Source of the DNA: DATAQC01 sp046263055
GTDB lineage: Bacteria > Actinomycetota > Acidimicrobiia > Acidimicrobiales > AC-14
Assembly (NCBI GenBank): GCA_046263055.1
Contig: JBHELO010000122.1
Span: 1-58,974, forward strand
Reading direction: 5' to 3'
DNA: 58,974 nt
This document shows, in pieces, positions 1-6,298 of the stretch. Position 1 is the first letter of the stretch. Each line of letters begins with the position of its first letter. A program made the translations under genes and the position numbers. Under the pieces are notes generated by a model, which saw nothing but the letters and a program-made list of their open reading frames with translations, searched no databases and had not been told where the DNA came from.

Positions 1-2
1 GC

Positions 3-602
3 CCCGTCCCCCCCGGCCAGGTGTCGGACTGGGTGGCGGCGGGCGTGGCTCTGGCCGGCAAGCCCCCGTCGTGGGTGCCCGATGAGGTCATCATCGCCAT
101 GCACGAGTCCGGCGGTGACCCGCGCTCGATCAACACCTACGACATCAACGCCCAGCGCGGGGACCCCTCGATCGGGTTGCTTCAGACCATTGGTGCGACC
201 TTCCGGGCCTACGCCGTACCCGGCCACGGCGACATCTACAACCCGATCGACAACACCGCGGCCGCCACCAACTACATCGCCGCTCGCTACGGCGCCCCGT
301 GGAACACGCCCGGGATCCGCTCTCTCGACCGCGGCGGCTCCTACCAGGGCTACCACGGCGGCGGCATCGTGGGCGCTCCCGGCACCGACACGTCCGACGT
401 GCTGGCCCTCTTGCAGCGGGGCGAGGGCGTCGTCTCCCGGGGCGCCATGGGCGGCGGCGGCGGTGGGTTCGTCAACCACGGGACGATCACCATCCAGATC
501 ACCGGCGAGCAGAAGAGCCCTCACGCCGTCGCCGAGGAGGTCCGCGACGCGCTGATCCATTTGTCCTACCGCGTCGGGCCGGTGCCGCCCGGGAGCTGGT
601 AG
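3..602 (+). CDS. Phage tail tape-measure protein, C-terminal part with lytic transglycosylase (SLT) domain (5' partial)
   Basis: The frame is already open at the first bases of the window, so the GTG at 21 is probably internal and the gene begins upstream. The visible part has the transglycosylase signature: a glutamate in IAMHESGGDP, then SIGLLQTIGATFRAY, which match the catalytic-Glu and GLLQ motifs of soluble lytic transglycosylase domains. After it come a glycine-rich linker, GIVGAPGTDTSDVLALLQRGEGVVS-like sequence typical of tape-measure C-termini, and a short beta-rich tail. Such domains help a tail tip open peptidoglycan during DNA injection. The adjacent small genes and the tRNA-derived attachment site at 3847-3891 fit a prophage. 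It could instead be an unrelated SLT protein, but the tail-like C-terminus argues against that. Confidence 0.75.
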   Translation, partial: PVPPGQVSDWVAAGVALAGKPPSWVPDEVIIAMHESGGDPRSINTYDINAQRGDPSIGLLQTIGATFRAYAVPGHGDIYNPIDNTAAATNYIAARYGAPWNTPGIRSLDRGGSYQGYHGGGIVGAPGTDTSDVLALLQRGEGVVSRGAMGGGGGGFVNHGTITIQITGEQKSPHAVAEEVRDALIHLSYRVGPVPPGSW

Positions 603-605
603 GGC

Positions 606-782
606 CTACAGCCGGCCGAACAGGTAGTTCTCGGCGCACCGGAGGCACCGGCGCTCCTTGATCAGCTCGGGGTAGTCCGCCTCGATGGCCTCGCCGCAGT
701 CGGTGCAGGCGGGCTCGAGATCGCACTCGCAGCCGGGGATGGCGTGGCCGCAGTCCTCGCACAGGCACGCCGCCACGGTCAT
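606..782 (-). CDS. Small cysteine-rich zinc-ribbon protein, 58 residues
   Basis: This short gene begins MTVAACLCEDCGHAIPG and ends ENYLFGRL. It carries ten cysteines, including CxxC pairs at residues 8-11 (CEDC), 26-29 (CTDC) and 46-49 (CLRC), so it probably folds as one or two zinc ribbons. Its ATG overlaps the TGA of the upstream minus-strand gene (an ATGA overlap at 779-782), indicating translational coupling in a two-gene operon. Small zinc-ribbon proteins of this kind are common between the tail and lysogeny modules of actinobacterial phages; a role in DNA or protein binding is plausible but nothing specific can be assigned. Its stop lies four bases from the end of the tape-measure gene, with the two genes convergent. 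Confidence 0.6.
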   Translation of the reverse strand: MTVAACLCEDCGHAIPGCECDLEPACTDCGEAIEADYPELIKERRCLRCAENYLFGRL

Positions 783-1003
783 CGGGCTGCCCTCGCGGGG
801 ATGGCCTCGTGGCCTCGCAGGATGCCGACCACGGTCGCCTTCGTGGCGTCCGACGGCGGGCGGGTGCCGGCCAGAGTGGCGACGGTGGCCCAGCCCGTAG
901 CGGGCAGGGCGGCCACGGTGACGGCATCCGCCCCGTGCGCCTCGAACACGGCGACCAGGCGCATGGCCTTGGCGGTGCGGGCGGCTGCCTCGTGCGCTGT
1001 CAT
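779..1003 (-). CDS. Hypothetical small alanine-rich protein, 74 residues
   Basis: I do not recognise this family. The product begins MTAHEAAARTAKAMRLVAVFEAHGADAVTVAAL, is rich in alanine and predicted to be helical, and has no signal peptide or membrane segment. The ATG at 1003 lies six bases downstream of a good -10 box, so the message is probably leaderless, although GAGGG also sits just before it. It is followed with a 4-bp overlap by the zinc-ribbon gene. It diverges from a small HTH gene at 1065, and the shared 61-bp intergenic region carries two copies of a likely operator, so the HTH protein probably controls it. Location within the phage-like segment suggests an accessory phage protein. 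Confidence 0.55.
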   Translation of the reverse strand: MTAHEAAARTAKAMRLVAVFEAHGADAVTVAALPATGWATVATLAGTRPPSDATKATVVGILRGHEAIPARAAR

Positions 1004-1009
1004 GCCCTC

Positions 1010-1038
1010 AGTCTACCGGGTAGACGTGGCGAGGTCAA
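1010..1038 (-). promoter_or_regulatory. Promoter of the minus-strand small-gene operon (leaderless)
   Basis: On the minus strand, TTGACC (1033-1038) and TAGACT (1010-1015) are separated by exactly 17 bp. Only six bases separate the -10 box from the ATG at 1003, so transcription should start at or next to the start codon. The operator-like boxes overlap both elements. Confidence 0.65.
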
Positions 1039-1047
1039 CCGGGTAGA
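1012..1047. repeat. Pair of operator-like repeats between divergent phage genes
   Basis: TCTACCGGGTAGA (1012-1024) is a palindrome around a central base. A second copy, TCAACCGGGTAGA, lies at 1035-1047, exactly 23 bp further on (about two helical turns). Both overlap promoter elements of the two divergent genes. This is the arrangement expected for binding sites of the small HTH protein encoded at 1065-1283. Confidence 0.6.
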
Positions 1048-1050
1048 CGC

Positions 1051-1056
1051 TAGGAT
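1051..1056 (+). promoter_or_regulatory. -10 box (TAGGAT) of the HTH gene, leaderless
   Basis: TAGGAT lies eight bases before the ATG at 1065, the spacing expected for a leaderless transcript. No convincing -35 hexamer is visible; the second operator repeat occupies the region just upstream. Confidence 0.45.
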
Positions 1057-1064
1057 GCGACCCC

Positions 1065-1283
1065 ATGTCGGGAACCGTCGAGCAGGTGCAGGTGCTGGCC
1101 CGCGAGCTGGCGGACCTGGACGCCCGCCGCGACCGGCTCATGGTCCGCCGGGACCGCCTGGTGGCGCGGATGCGGGCCGAGGGCGCCACCCTCCGAGCCA
1201 TCGCCGAGGCCGCTGGCCTCAGCGTTCACGCCGTGGAGAAGATCCTCCAGAGGGCCGCCGATCCGGACCCCGACGCCGGGTAG
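1065..1283 (+). CDS. Small helix-turn-helix DNA-binding protein, 72 residues
   Basis: The N-terminal half is a charged helix (residues 5-42, ELADLDARRDRLMVRRDRL) that could form a coiled-coil dimer. The C-terminal half, GATLRAIAEAAGLSVHAVEKI, matches a helix-turn-helix, with the turn at AAGLS. There is no other domain, so it looks like a minimal phage regulator. The ATG is placed eight bases after a TAGGAT -10 box and has no Shine-Dalgarno, implying leaderless translation. It diverges from the two-gene minus-strand operon, and the intergenic repeats are its obvious candidate operators, which would make it autoregulated. Which lytic or lysogenic function it controls is unknown. Confidence 0.65.
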   Translation: MSGTVEQVQVLARELADLDARRDRLMVRRDRLVARMRAEGATLRAIAEAAGLSVHAVEKILQRAADPDPDAG

Positions 1284-1349
1284 GCCTCGTATCGACCTTG
1301 CACCCCAAGGGGACAAGGTCTCGTCCCGTACCCGTGGCCCAGGAACAAA

Positions 1350-1374
1350 ACGAATCTGGTGATACCAGATTCGT
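1350..1374. repeat. Perfect 11-bp inverted repeat with 3-bp centre
   Basis: Arm ACGAATCTGGT (1350-1360), spacer GAT, arm ACCAGATTCGT (1364-1374). The site is AT-rich compared with its surroundings and has no T-run after it, so it does not look like a terminator. The TGGT-NNN-ACCA core is the geometry of GntR/FadR-family operators. No such regulator is encoded in the window, so it may serve an element gene upstream or an unknown factor. Confidence 0.5.
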
Positions 1375-1506
1375 GAGCCTCCCGTGGCCCGGGCGGGTCG
1401 ACGGCCACGGCCGTAGGGGCGGACGACCTCGTGTTGATAACCAGTTGTCGTCTCCCTCCCACTTCGCCCCTCAGCATCGGCGCCAGGAAGTCCCCCAGGC
1501 GCGCGC

Positions 1507-1558
1507 CGGCGCCCCTCGACCGTCTGTCCTGGCGGTAGGACGAACGGGAGGGGCGCCG
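1507..1558 (-). terminator. Large stem-loop at the 3' end of the minus-strand gene 1585-1968
   Basis: An 11-bp GC stem (CGGCGCCCCTC at 1507-1517 with GAGGGGCGCCG at 1548-1558) encloses a second 5-bp stem (GTCCT at 1526-1530 with AGGAC at 1537-1541). It starts 27 bases beyond the stop codon of the minus-strand gene. There is no U-run, as is common for actinobacterial terminators. It might instead be an RNA structure with another role. Confidence 0.45.
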
Positions 1559-1584
1559 ACGGTCCCGAGGCTAGGCGGTGCGGA

Positions 1585-1968
1585 TCAGGTGGCCGTCAGC
1601 GCCGCCGTGCCGCCGCCGGAGTCGAACACCTGGACGCCGGTGGGGGCTTCGTCGCCCTCACGCTCGGGGTCGAAGGCGCCCAGCAACACCACGCCCTCGT
1701 TCCTGCCCTCCTGGGCCAGACGGCCGTCCTGCCCGGAGTAGACGCCCACCGCCGTGCCCGACGGGAGGACCTGGACCTCGAAGCGCATCTCGCCGGCGTC
1801 GTCGATGACCTCCAGGTGGCGAGTGACCACGCTGTCGGCGATCCCACTGCGGAGCGCCTGGAGCTCGTCTCGCAACGTCTCCACCTGCTGGCGCAGGTCG
1901 GCGACCTCCGCATCCACTGCCGGCAACTGGTGCCCAGTGGTGACCACTGAACCGTTACTATTCGCCAT
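1585..1968 (-). CDS. Hypothetical protein with N-terminal coiled coil, 127 residues
   Basis: I do not recognise the family. The protein starts MANSNGSVVTTGHQLP, has a heptad-like helix at about residues 18-42 (VADLRQQVETLRDELQAL), and then a beta-rich part (RHLEVIDDAGEMRFEVQVLPSG) that looks like a small beta-sandwich or barrel. No signal peptide or membrane span is present. The ATG at 1968 is chosen because AGGAGGT precedes it by six bases; a longer in-frame reading from 2067 has no ribosome-binding site and poor composition. Coiled coil plus beta domain suggests an oligomeric structural or binding protein. It lies among cargo genes near the end of the integrated element. Confidence 0.6.
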   Translation of the reverse strand: MANSNGSVVTTGHQLPAVDAEVADLRQQVETLRDELQALRSGIADSVVTRHLEVIDDAGEMRFEVQVLPSGTAVGVYSGQDGRLAQEGRNEGVVLLGAFDPEREGDEAPTGVQVFDSGGGTAALTAT

Positions 1969-2091
1969 GTCACGACCTCCTATGTAGGTGGTGGCCAGCC
2001 CCTCGGCCGTGGGAGCGGCGCGGGGGGCATCTCTTGTCGCCGACACTCTACGCCGCGGGTGTGACAATGGGAAGAGGATGGGACCGGAAAG

Positions 2092-2475
2092 TCAGGCGGC
2101 GCTCGGGTCCGCTTCGTGGGCCAAGTTCAATAGGTGTGCTTCCGCCGTTCCCTCGGCCGCACCGAGAGACGCGGGATCGCCGCTGAGGTCCATTTCGGAC
2201 AACGCCAGGGTCTCGTCGATGAGTTCCTTGTGGCGGAGCTGGAAGCCAGGCGGCGGCACGATCTGGTTCAGGGCCTCGGCGGCCTTCCCGTAGTTCGCGC
2301 CCGGGTGGAACTCGTATGCGCGGTTCACCTGGAGGAGAGCACGTGCATAGGCGGCGTTCGATCCGGCCTGGGTCGTGCTCGACGGCGGACCTGAGGTAGG
2401 GCTGCTCTTGGACCCGCTGCCGGCGCAGCCGGCGACTAGAACTGCCGCGGCGAGAACCACTGCCCACCGTCGCAT
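2092..2475 (-). CDS. Putative lipoprotein, 127 residues
   Basis: The start at 2475 is supported by AAGGAGGGG four bases upstream. The N-terminus MRRWAVVLAAAVLVAGCAG is a classic lipoprotein signal with lipobox LVAGC (Cys at residue 17), followed by a Ser/Thr/Gly-rich linker (GSGSKSSPTSGPPSSTTQ) and a helical mature domain of about 85 residues (YARALLQVNRAYEFHPG onward). It should be anchored on the outer face of the membrane. The function is unknown. It is followed on the same strand by the coiled-coil protein and preceded by another lipoprotein of similar design, which together look like lysogenic cargo expressed on the cell surface. Confidence 0.6.
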   Translation of the reverse strand: MRRWAVVLAAAVLVAGCAGSGSKSSPTSGPPSSTTQAGSNAAYARALLQVNRAYEFHPGANYGKAAEALNQIVPPPGFQLRHKELIDETLALSEMDLSGDPASLGAAEGTAEAHLLNLAHEADPSAA

Positions 2476-2594
2476 TGCGCCCCCTCCTTCTTGCCGCGTC
2501 GGTTGTCGTCGTGCGGTGGCCCTCAGATCCCCGCCTCCAGGGGCGGCCCGCCCTCGTTGGTGAAGCCGTTCAGCGACACCGGACCGCGGCCCTA

Positions 2595-3116
2595 TCAGTC
2601 GTTCAGGTGCTTGGTCAGCTCCTGTAAGGCTGATCCCCATGAGCCGACGGCGGTGTTCACAGTTGAGATCTTCGGAAGGCAGTCAGAGCCGATGCACGCA
2701 GCGAGCGCTCGCGACGCCTGTTCCAGGCCAGACGTTGCCTCCACCACCGCGGGGCCGACGATCGCCGCGGCCGGGGGAGGAGGCCCTGAGGAAGCGAGCG
2801 CCAACCGGAAGCCCCGGGCATCGTCCGCGAGGGTTGCCGCGTTCGACCGAACGGCATCGAGTCCCGACTTAGCCGCCGTCTGGACCGCGGCGAAGTCAGC
2901 CTCCATCTTCTGTACGTACGGGAGCGACGGAAGCGCCCACTCCCTGACAGTCACGTGGCGAGTGGTGCTGGTGGTGGACGACTGGGTCGTGGTGGGGCTC
3001 GACGAGCGGCCGCCGCCCGAGCAGGCGGCCACGGCTAGCAAGAGGGCCGCCGTGGCGACTACGTGACGGCCTACAGACCGAAGATCCTGAGCAGCCGACG
3101 CCTGGGCCTTCCTCAC
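2595..3116 (-). CDS. Putative lipoprotein, 173 residues
   Basis: The GTG at 3116 is chosen because AGGAG lies nine bases upstream and it places a lipoprotein signal correctly near the N-terminus: VGRHVVATAALLLAVAACSGGG, with the lipid-modified Cys of LAVAAC. A Ser/Thr-rich linker follows (SSSPTTTQSSTTSTT) and then a helical domain with two later cysteines (ACIGSDC) that could form a disulfide. I do not recognise the mature domain. Its layout parallels the lipoprotein at 2092-2475, and both lie just inside the element boundary, so a surface function such as superinfection exclusion is conceivable but is only a guess. An open frame runs further upstream to 3431 but overlaps the next gene. Confidence 0.55.
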   Translation of the reverse strand: MRKAQASAAQDLRSVGRHVVATAALLLAVAACSGGGRSSSPTTTQSSTTSTTRHVTVREWALPSLPYVQKMEADFAAVQTAAKSGLDAVRSNAATLADDARGFRLALASSGPPPPAAAIVGPAVVEATSGLEQASRALAACIGSDCLPKISTVNTAVGSWGSALQELTKHLND

Positions 3117-3159
3117 CGCGCGCGTCTCCTCTCGCCGGAGACCGCAGCCTAGGCCGCTA

Positions 3160-3492
3160 TCAGACGGAAGGGGCAGGCCGGTAGTCGTAGCCGCACGAGC
3201 GGCAGACCACCTCACCCCGGCGGACGGTCTTGCCGCACACCGGGCATTCCCGACCACGCTTGCGGGTGACCAGCCACAGCACCCCGAGCACGGCGTTGAC
3301 GGCGGCGGCCAAGACGATGATGGCCCCCACGCCGATCGCGGTCCCCGCTTGGCACGCCTGGGGGTTGTCGGTCGACCCGCAGTGCGTCGATGAGGCGCCA
3401 GCGATGATCCACACCAGGAACAGCACATCAACGACGACGATTACCCATGTGAGCAAGCGCCAGTCGGGGAGGAGCCGTCTGCGTCGTGCCAC
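3160..3492 (-). CDS. Two-span membrane protein with C-terminal zinc ribbon, 110 residues
   Basis: The protein has two hydrophobic segments, about residues 14-33 (LTWVIVVVDVLFLVWIIAGA) and 52-76 (AIGVGAIIVLAAAVNAVLGVLW), joined by a short loop holding two cysteines (THCGSTDNPQAC). The tail RECPVCGKTVRRGEVVCRSCG has two CxxC pairs, a zinc ribbon that would face the cytoplasm with both termini inside. Similar double-span plus zinc-ribbon proteins are common in Actinobacteria and have no assigned role. It is the first gene of the minus-strand cargo block adjoining the tRNA-derived attachment site. Confidence 0.6.
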   Translation of the reverse strand: MARRRRLLPDWRLLTWVIVVVDVLFLVWIIAGASSTHCGSTDNPQACQAGTAIGVGAIIVLAAAVNAVLGVLWLVTRKRGRECPVCGKTVRRGEVVCRSCGYDYRPAPSV

Positions 3493-3846
3493 CGGTTCGC
3501 GTCCTTCCGCTCAGGGTTGGCCGCCGATGGGCACCCAGCGGCCGAGACCCGACGGCAGGCGAGCGCCTCCTGCTCGCCGTTTGGTCCGACGCTAGTGGCC
3601 CGAGAGCCGACGCGCGGCCGCCGACGAGGGCGGATCACGGCGGCGGCCGCATCCCCGTCGGCGTCGGGGCATGAGGTGGCGCAGGGGTCGAGGGTTGGAC
3701 AGTCCTCCGTGGTCACACGCTGGTCACGGATTACCGATAACGGGCGTGGACGGACCATCACCACGAGGACGGGCGCCTTGGCAAAAGCGCAGGTCAGCGC
3801 CTATGCGGCGGACGAGATAGGACCTGCTCGGACGGCCCTTTTGTAG
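3493..3846. other. Non-coding interval inside the element end
   Basis: Several open frames cross this stretch but none has convincing composition, a ribosome-binding site or a recognisable product. It contains an AT-richer patch near 3715-3745 and the first copy of a short repeat at 3782-3795 that reappears just after the tRNA fragment. I see no gene here. Confidence 0.4.
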
Positions 3847-3905
3847 CTGGGGGTCAAGAGGTCGGGAGTTCAAATCTCCCCAGCCCGACCACAAAAGTGC
3901 AGGTC
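3782..3905. repeat. Short direct repeat flanking the tRNA-derived attachment site
   Basis: CAAAAGCGCAGGTC (3782-3795) recurs with one mismatch as CAAAAGTGCAGGTC (3892-3905), 110 bp apart. The second copy begins on the last base of the tRNA CCA. The pair could be integrase arm-type sites or the scar of an earlier insertion. Confidence 0.35.
3847..3891 (+). mobile_element. attR-like site: 3' half of tRNA-Pro(GGG)
   Basis: The 45 bases reproduce a tRNA from the anticodon loop (CTGGGGG, 3847-3853, anticodon GGG) through the 3' anticodon stem (TCAAG), variable region, a perfect T-arm (GGGAG-TTCAAAT-CTCCC), the 3' acceptor strand CAGCCCG, discriminator A and CCA at 3889-3891. The 5' half is absent: the matching CGGGCTG is not found upstream, so this is not a functional tRNA gene. 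Integration into tRNA 3' halves leaves exactly this kind of duplicate. Its orientation implies the intact tRNA and the integrase end lie upstream, outside the window, so everything to the left belongs to the element. Confidence 0.75.
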
Positions 3906-4055
3906 GTGGCCAATGCCTATCTGTTGGCCGGCCGGGGTACCGCCGTCGCGGTGGTCGAGGTCATCGACGTCGGTGAGGATGCCGTGGTCCACCTTCGCCC
4001 GATGCGTGGCCCCGTGTCGGCGAACGCCCACCTCCTCTCCACCCCGGCGCGGTAA
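3897..4055 (+). CDS. Short possible coding remnant, 52 residues
   Basis: A GTG-started frame with strong G/C third positions reads VQVVANAYLLAGRGTAVAVVEV, then DVGEDAVVHLRPMRGPVSAN, and stops at TAA 4053-4055. It begins five bases after the tRNA fragment. Composition looks coding, but the product is short, begins within a repeat and has no ribosome-binding site, so it may be a piece of a gene cut by integration at the attachment site. No function can be proposed. Confidence 0.35.
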   Translation: MQVVANAYLLAGRGTAVAVVEVIDVGEDAVVHLRPMRGPVSANAHLLSTPAR

Positions 4056-4338
4056 AGAAAGGGGCGGGCAAGCCCCGCGGGGCACGGCGGCGCCGGGTCC
4101 ATTGTCCGCGGGGAGCGTCCCGGCCCGTCAAGGGCCTACGCTTCGCTCCGGTCCTACGGTGTCACTAAGGACGGCCCAGAGGGCCGCCCATGACCGGCCC
4201 TCGATGGGCGTTCACGGCCGACTGGATCCGTATCGGTGCTCGGCTCCGCTCGATGGGGCTGTCCGCGACACCACTTGCCAACCACCGGCTGAAGGCTTCG
4301 CTGGCTCGCTCTCGTCTGGGCGAACGACCCCGTCGGCG

Positions 4339-4941
4339 GGAGTAGGGGAGGCCCAGCGGGCCACGCGCGAGGCAGAGTGGCTCGCCCTTCAACGACTCCT
4401 GCTCCACGCCCAGGGCCTGGCCGTGGCCAGCGCGGTCGAGCCCGCGGTCGCGGCCATCAATGACGGGCGACAGCTCCTCGACCAGCCTGACCCTGTCTCC
4501 CCGCTGCTCGTCGAGCTCACCACCGCGTTGCGTGGCCAGCTCACCACCCAGGCCCAGCAGCTCGCGGCAGCTCAACGTGACGCCGTCGCCGAGCTCGAAG
4601 CGTGGGAGGGGTGGAGCCAGCTTGACAGCAGCAACCGCCAGGCGATCGTCGCCGACGCCACCCTCGACCCGATTGAACCGCCTGACGTGTCGACTGACGC
4701 CGCCCTGCTCCAGGTGCTCGACACCACGCCCCTCACCGGGTGGCAGGACCGCATCAGCCTGGTGCCCAGCCGCCGGGACCACGCCCGCCAGGGGGCCGCC
4801 AAGCTGCTCGAGCCCGAGAGCGTGACCGTCGCCCTGCCGCCCGCCACCATCAAGACCACCGAGGATCTCCAGGCCTACCTCGACGACCTTCGTTCGCGCG
4901 TGCAGTCTCATCTTGACGAGGACAAGACCGTGATCATCTGA
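4339..4941 (+). pseudogene. C-terminal fragment resembling BREX BrxC/PglY-type ATPase
   Basis: About 200 residues look truly coding. They run from GVGEAQRATREAEWLALQRL through helical, Glu/Ala-rich sequence to DRISLVPSRRDHARQGAAKL and the terminal part TIKTTEDLQAYLDDLRSRVQ, ending DKTVII. The closing pattern (residues on Leu-Glu-Pro, valine-rich strand, TxxDLxxYLxxLR helix, short hydrophobic end) is what I recall for the C-terminus of the large BREX P-loop proteins BrxC/PglY. The N-terminal ATPase, normally over 800 residues, is missing and the upstream in-frame sequence is unlike protein, so this is a remnant. It precedes a PglX-like fragment at 6299, as brxC precedes pglX in type I BREX. 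A database search is needed to fix the family. Confidence 0.5.
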
Positions 4942-5017
4942 GGACCGGGCCATGATTGCCGCCACGGATTGCCGGGTTCAGGTGGGCAGACAAGCCTAGA
5001 ATTATTGTCGATGGTCC

Positions 5018-5046
5018 TTGATAATCGAACAGGCATTCGATAGTGT
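5018..5046 (+). promoter_or_regulatory. Promoter with inverted repeat in the spacer, upstream of the HNH gene
   Basis: TTGATA (5018-5023) and TAGTGT (5041-5046) are separated by 17 bp. The spacer holds ATCGAA (5024-5029) and TTCGAT (5036-5041), a 6-bp inverted repeat around CAGGCA, well placed to be an operator. The region is markedly AT-rich compared with its surroundings. Confidence 0.55.
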
Positions 5047-5094
5047 TGTTGATGGCTTCCCCCATTTGGTGCTGTCCCGACGTGGGGGTGTGCG

Positions 5095-6264
5095 TTGTCC
5101 ATCACCGAGATTTTCGATCCGTCCGACGATCCCGCCGCTTTCAGCACAGCCGAGCTGGCCGGGGAGCTGATCCATCTCAGCAGCCGGCTGGCGGCCATGC
5201 AGGCCCGCTGGCTGACGCTCCTGGCCGAGTACGACCGCCGCGAAGGCTGGCAGGTCGACGGCCAGCTCTCGTGTGTGGACTGGCTGGTGTGGCGCTGCGG
5301 CCTGAGTCGCCGCACCGCGCACGAAAAGGTACGTGTCGCTCAGGAGCTGCAGCGGCGGCCGGCGGTCCGCGAGAGCTTCTCCTCGGGTGCGCTGTCCTAC
5401 TCGAAGGTGAGGGCCATCACCCGCATCACCGGCGCGGGCGACAAGACCGACGAGTGGCTGCTCAAGCTGGCCGAGTCGGGCACCACCGCCGACCTCGAGC
5501 GGGTTGCCAGGCGCTACGAGCAGCTGGCCGAGCAGGAGCGCGGCATCGACGACTACCTGCGCCGCTACGACCGCCGTTGCGTGCGGGCGTCGCGGACCTA
5601 CGACGGCATGATGGTGATCGAGAAGGTGCTTACCATCGAGGAGGGCGAGGAGTACCTGGCCCTGCTGGAGGCTGTGGACGAGTGTTCAGCTGAACACTCG
5701 TCCACAGGCCAGCGCCGGGCCGACGCGGCCATGGCCCTGGCCAGAGCTGGACGCGCCAGCCTGGACAAGCCCGGCCACGTCGACCGCTACACCGTGCACG
5801 TGGTGGCTGACCTCGATGCGCTCGTCGCCAAGGTGGGGCGCGCCGAGCTCATCGACGCCACGCCGGTGGCCATGGAGACGCTACGGCGCCTGGCCTGTGA
5901 CTGCGGGATCGTCCGCCACCTGCTCAAGGGGGCGAGCGAGCCCCTCGACATCGGCACCCGCACGTCCGTGTGGACAACCGCGCAGCGCCGGGCGATCCAG
6001 GTCCGCGACGGTGGCCATTGCCGTTTCCCCGGCTGTCACCGCAAGACCTGCGACTGCCACCACCTCGTCCACGCCGCCGACGGCGGTCCGACCGCGGTGT
6101 CGAACGGATGCCTGCTGTGCCCGCGCCACCACACCTGCCTGCACGAGGGTGGGTTCACCGTCTCGGGAGAGGCGAACGGCACCCTCACGTTCCTGCGCCC
6201 CGACGCCACGGTGGTCGGCCGCTCTGGTGGGCACCAAACGATCGCCCAGGAGGTTCCCCGGTAG
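5095..6264 (+). CDS. DUF222 / HNH endonuclease domain protein (13E12 repeat family)
   Basis: The first 270 residues match DUF222, a helical domain found in multicopy actinobacterial proteins (FSTAELAGELIHLSSRLAAM, then LSRRTAHEKVRVAQEL and FSSGALSYSKVRAITRI). The C-terminus is an HNH nuclease fold: a CRFPGCHRKTCDCHHLVH zinc-type segment followed by DGGPTAVSNGCLLCPRHH, with the usual His, Asn and His positions. The family is widespread, often repeated in a genome, and behaves like a selfish or mobile-linked gene; its biological role is unclear. The start is a TTG at 5095 because no ATG or GTG is in frame nearby and the promoter lies 50 bases upstream. It sits between two BREX-like fragments, so it may have inserted into and disrupted that locus. 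Confidence 0.8.
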   Translation: MSITEIFDPSDDPAAFSTAELAGELIHLSSRLAAMQARWLTLLAEYDRREGWQVDGQLSCVDWLVWRCGLSRRTAHEKVRVAQELQRRPAVRESFSSGALSYSKVRAITRITGAGDKTDEWLLKLAESGTTADLERVARRYEQLAEQERGIDDYLRRYDRRCVRASRTYDGMMVIEKVLTIEEGEEYLALLEAVDECSAEHSSTGQRRADAAMALARAGRASLDKPGHVDRYTVHVVADLDALVAKVGRAELIDATPVAMETLRRLACDCGIVRHLLKGASEPLDIGTRTSVWTTAQRRAIQVRDGGHCRFPGCHRKTCDCHHLVHAADGGPTAVSNGCLLCPRHHTCLHEGGFTVSGEANGTLTFLRPDATVVGRSGGHQTIAQEVPR

Positions 6265-6298
6265 TTTGGAGCGCACCACTTCCTACCACTGGTCGGAG

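Noticed and set aside
3815..3891. A complete tRNA gene
   Set aside because: The 5' acceptor and D-arm needed to pair with CAGCCCG are missing; only the 3' half remains.
3913..4338. N-terminal half of the open frame that ends in the BrxC/PglY-like fragment
   Set aside because: Its residues (Pro, Arg, Ser-rich) and composition do not resemble protein; the frame is open by chance and only the later part is treated as a remnant.
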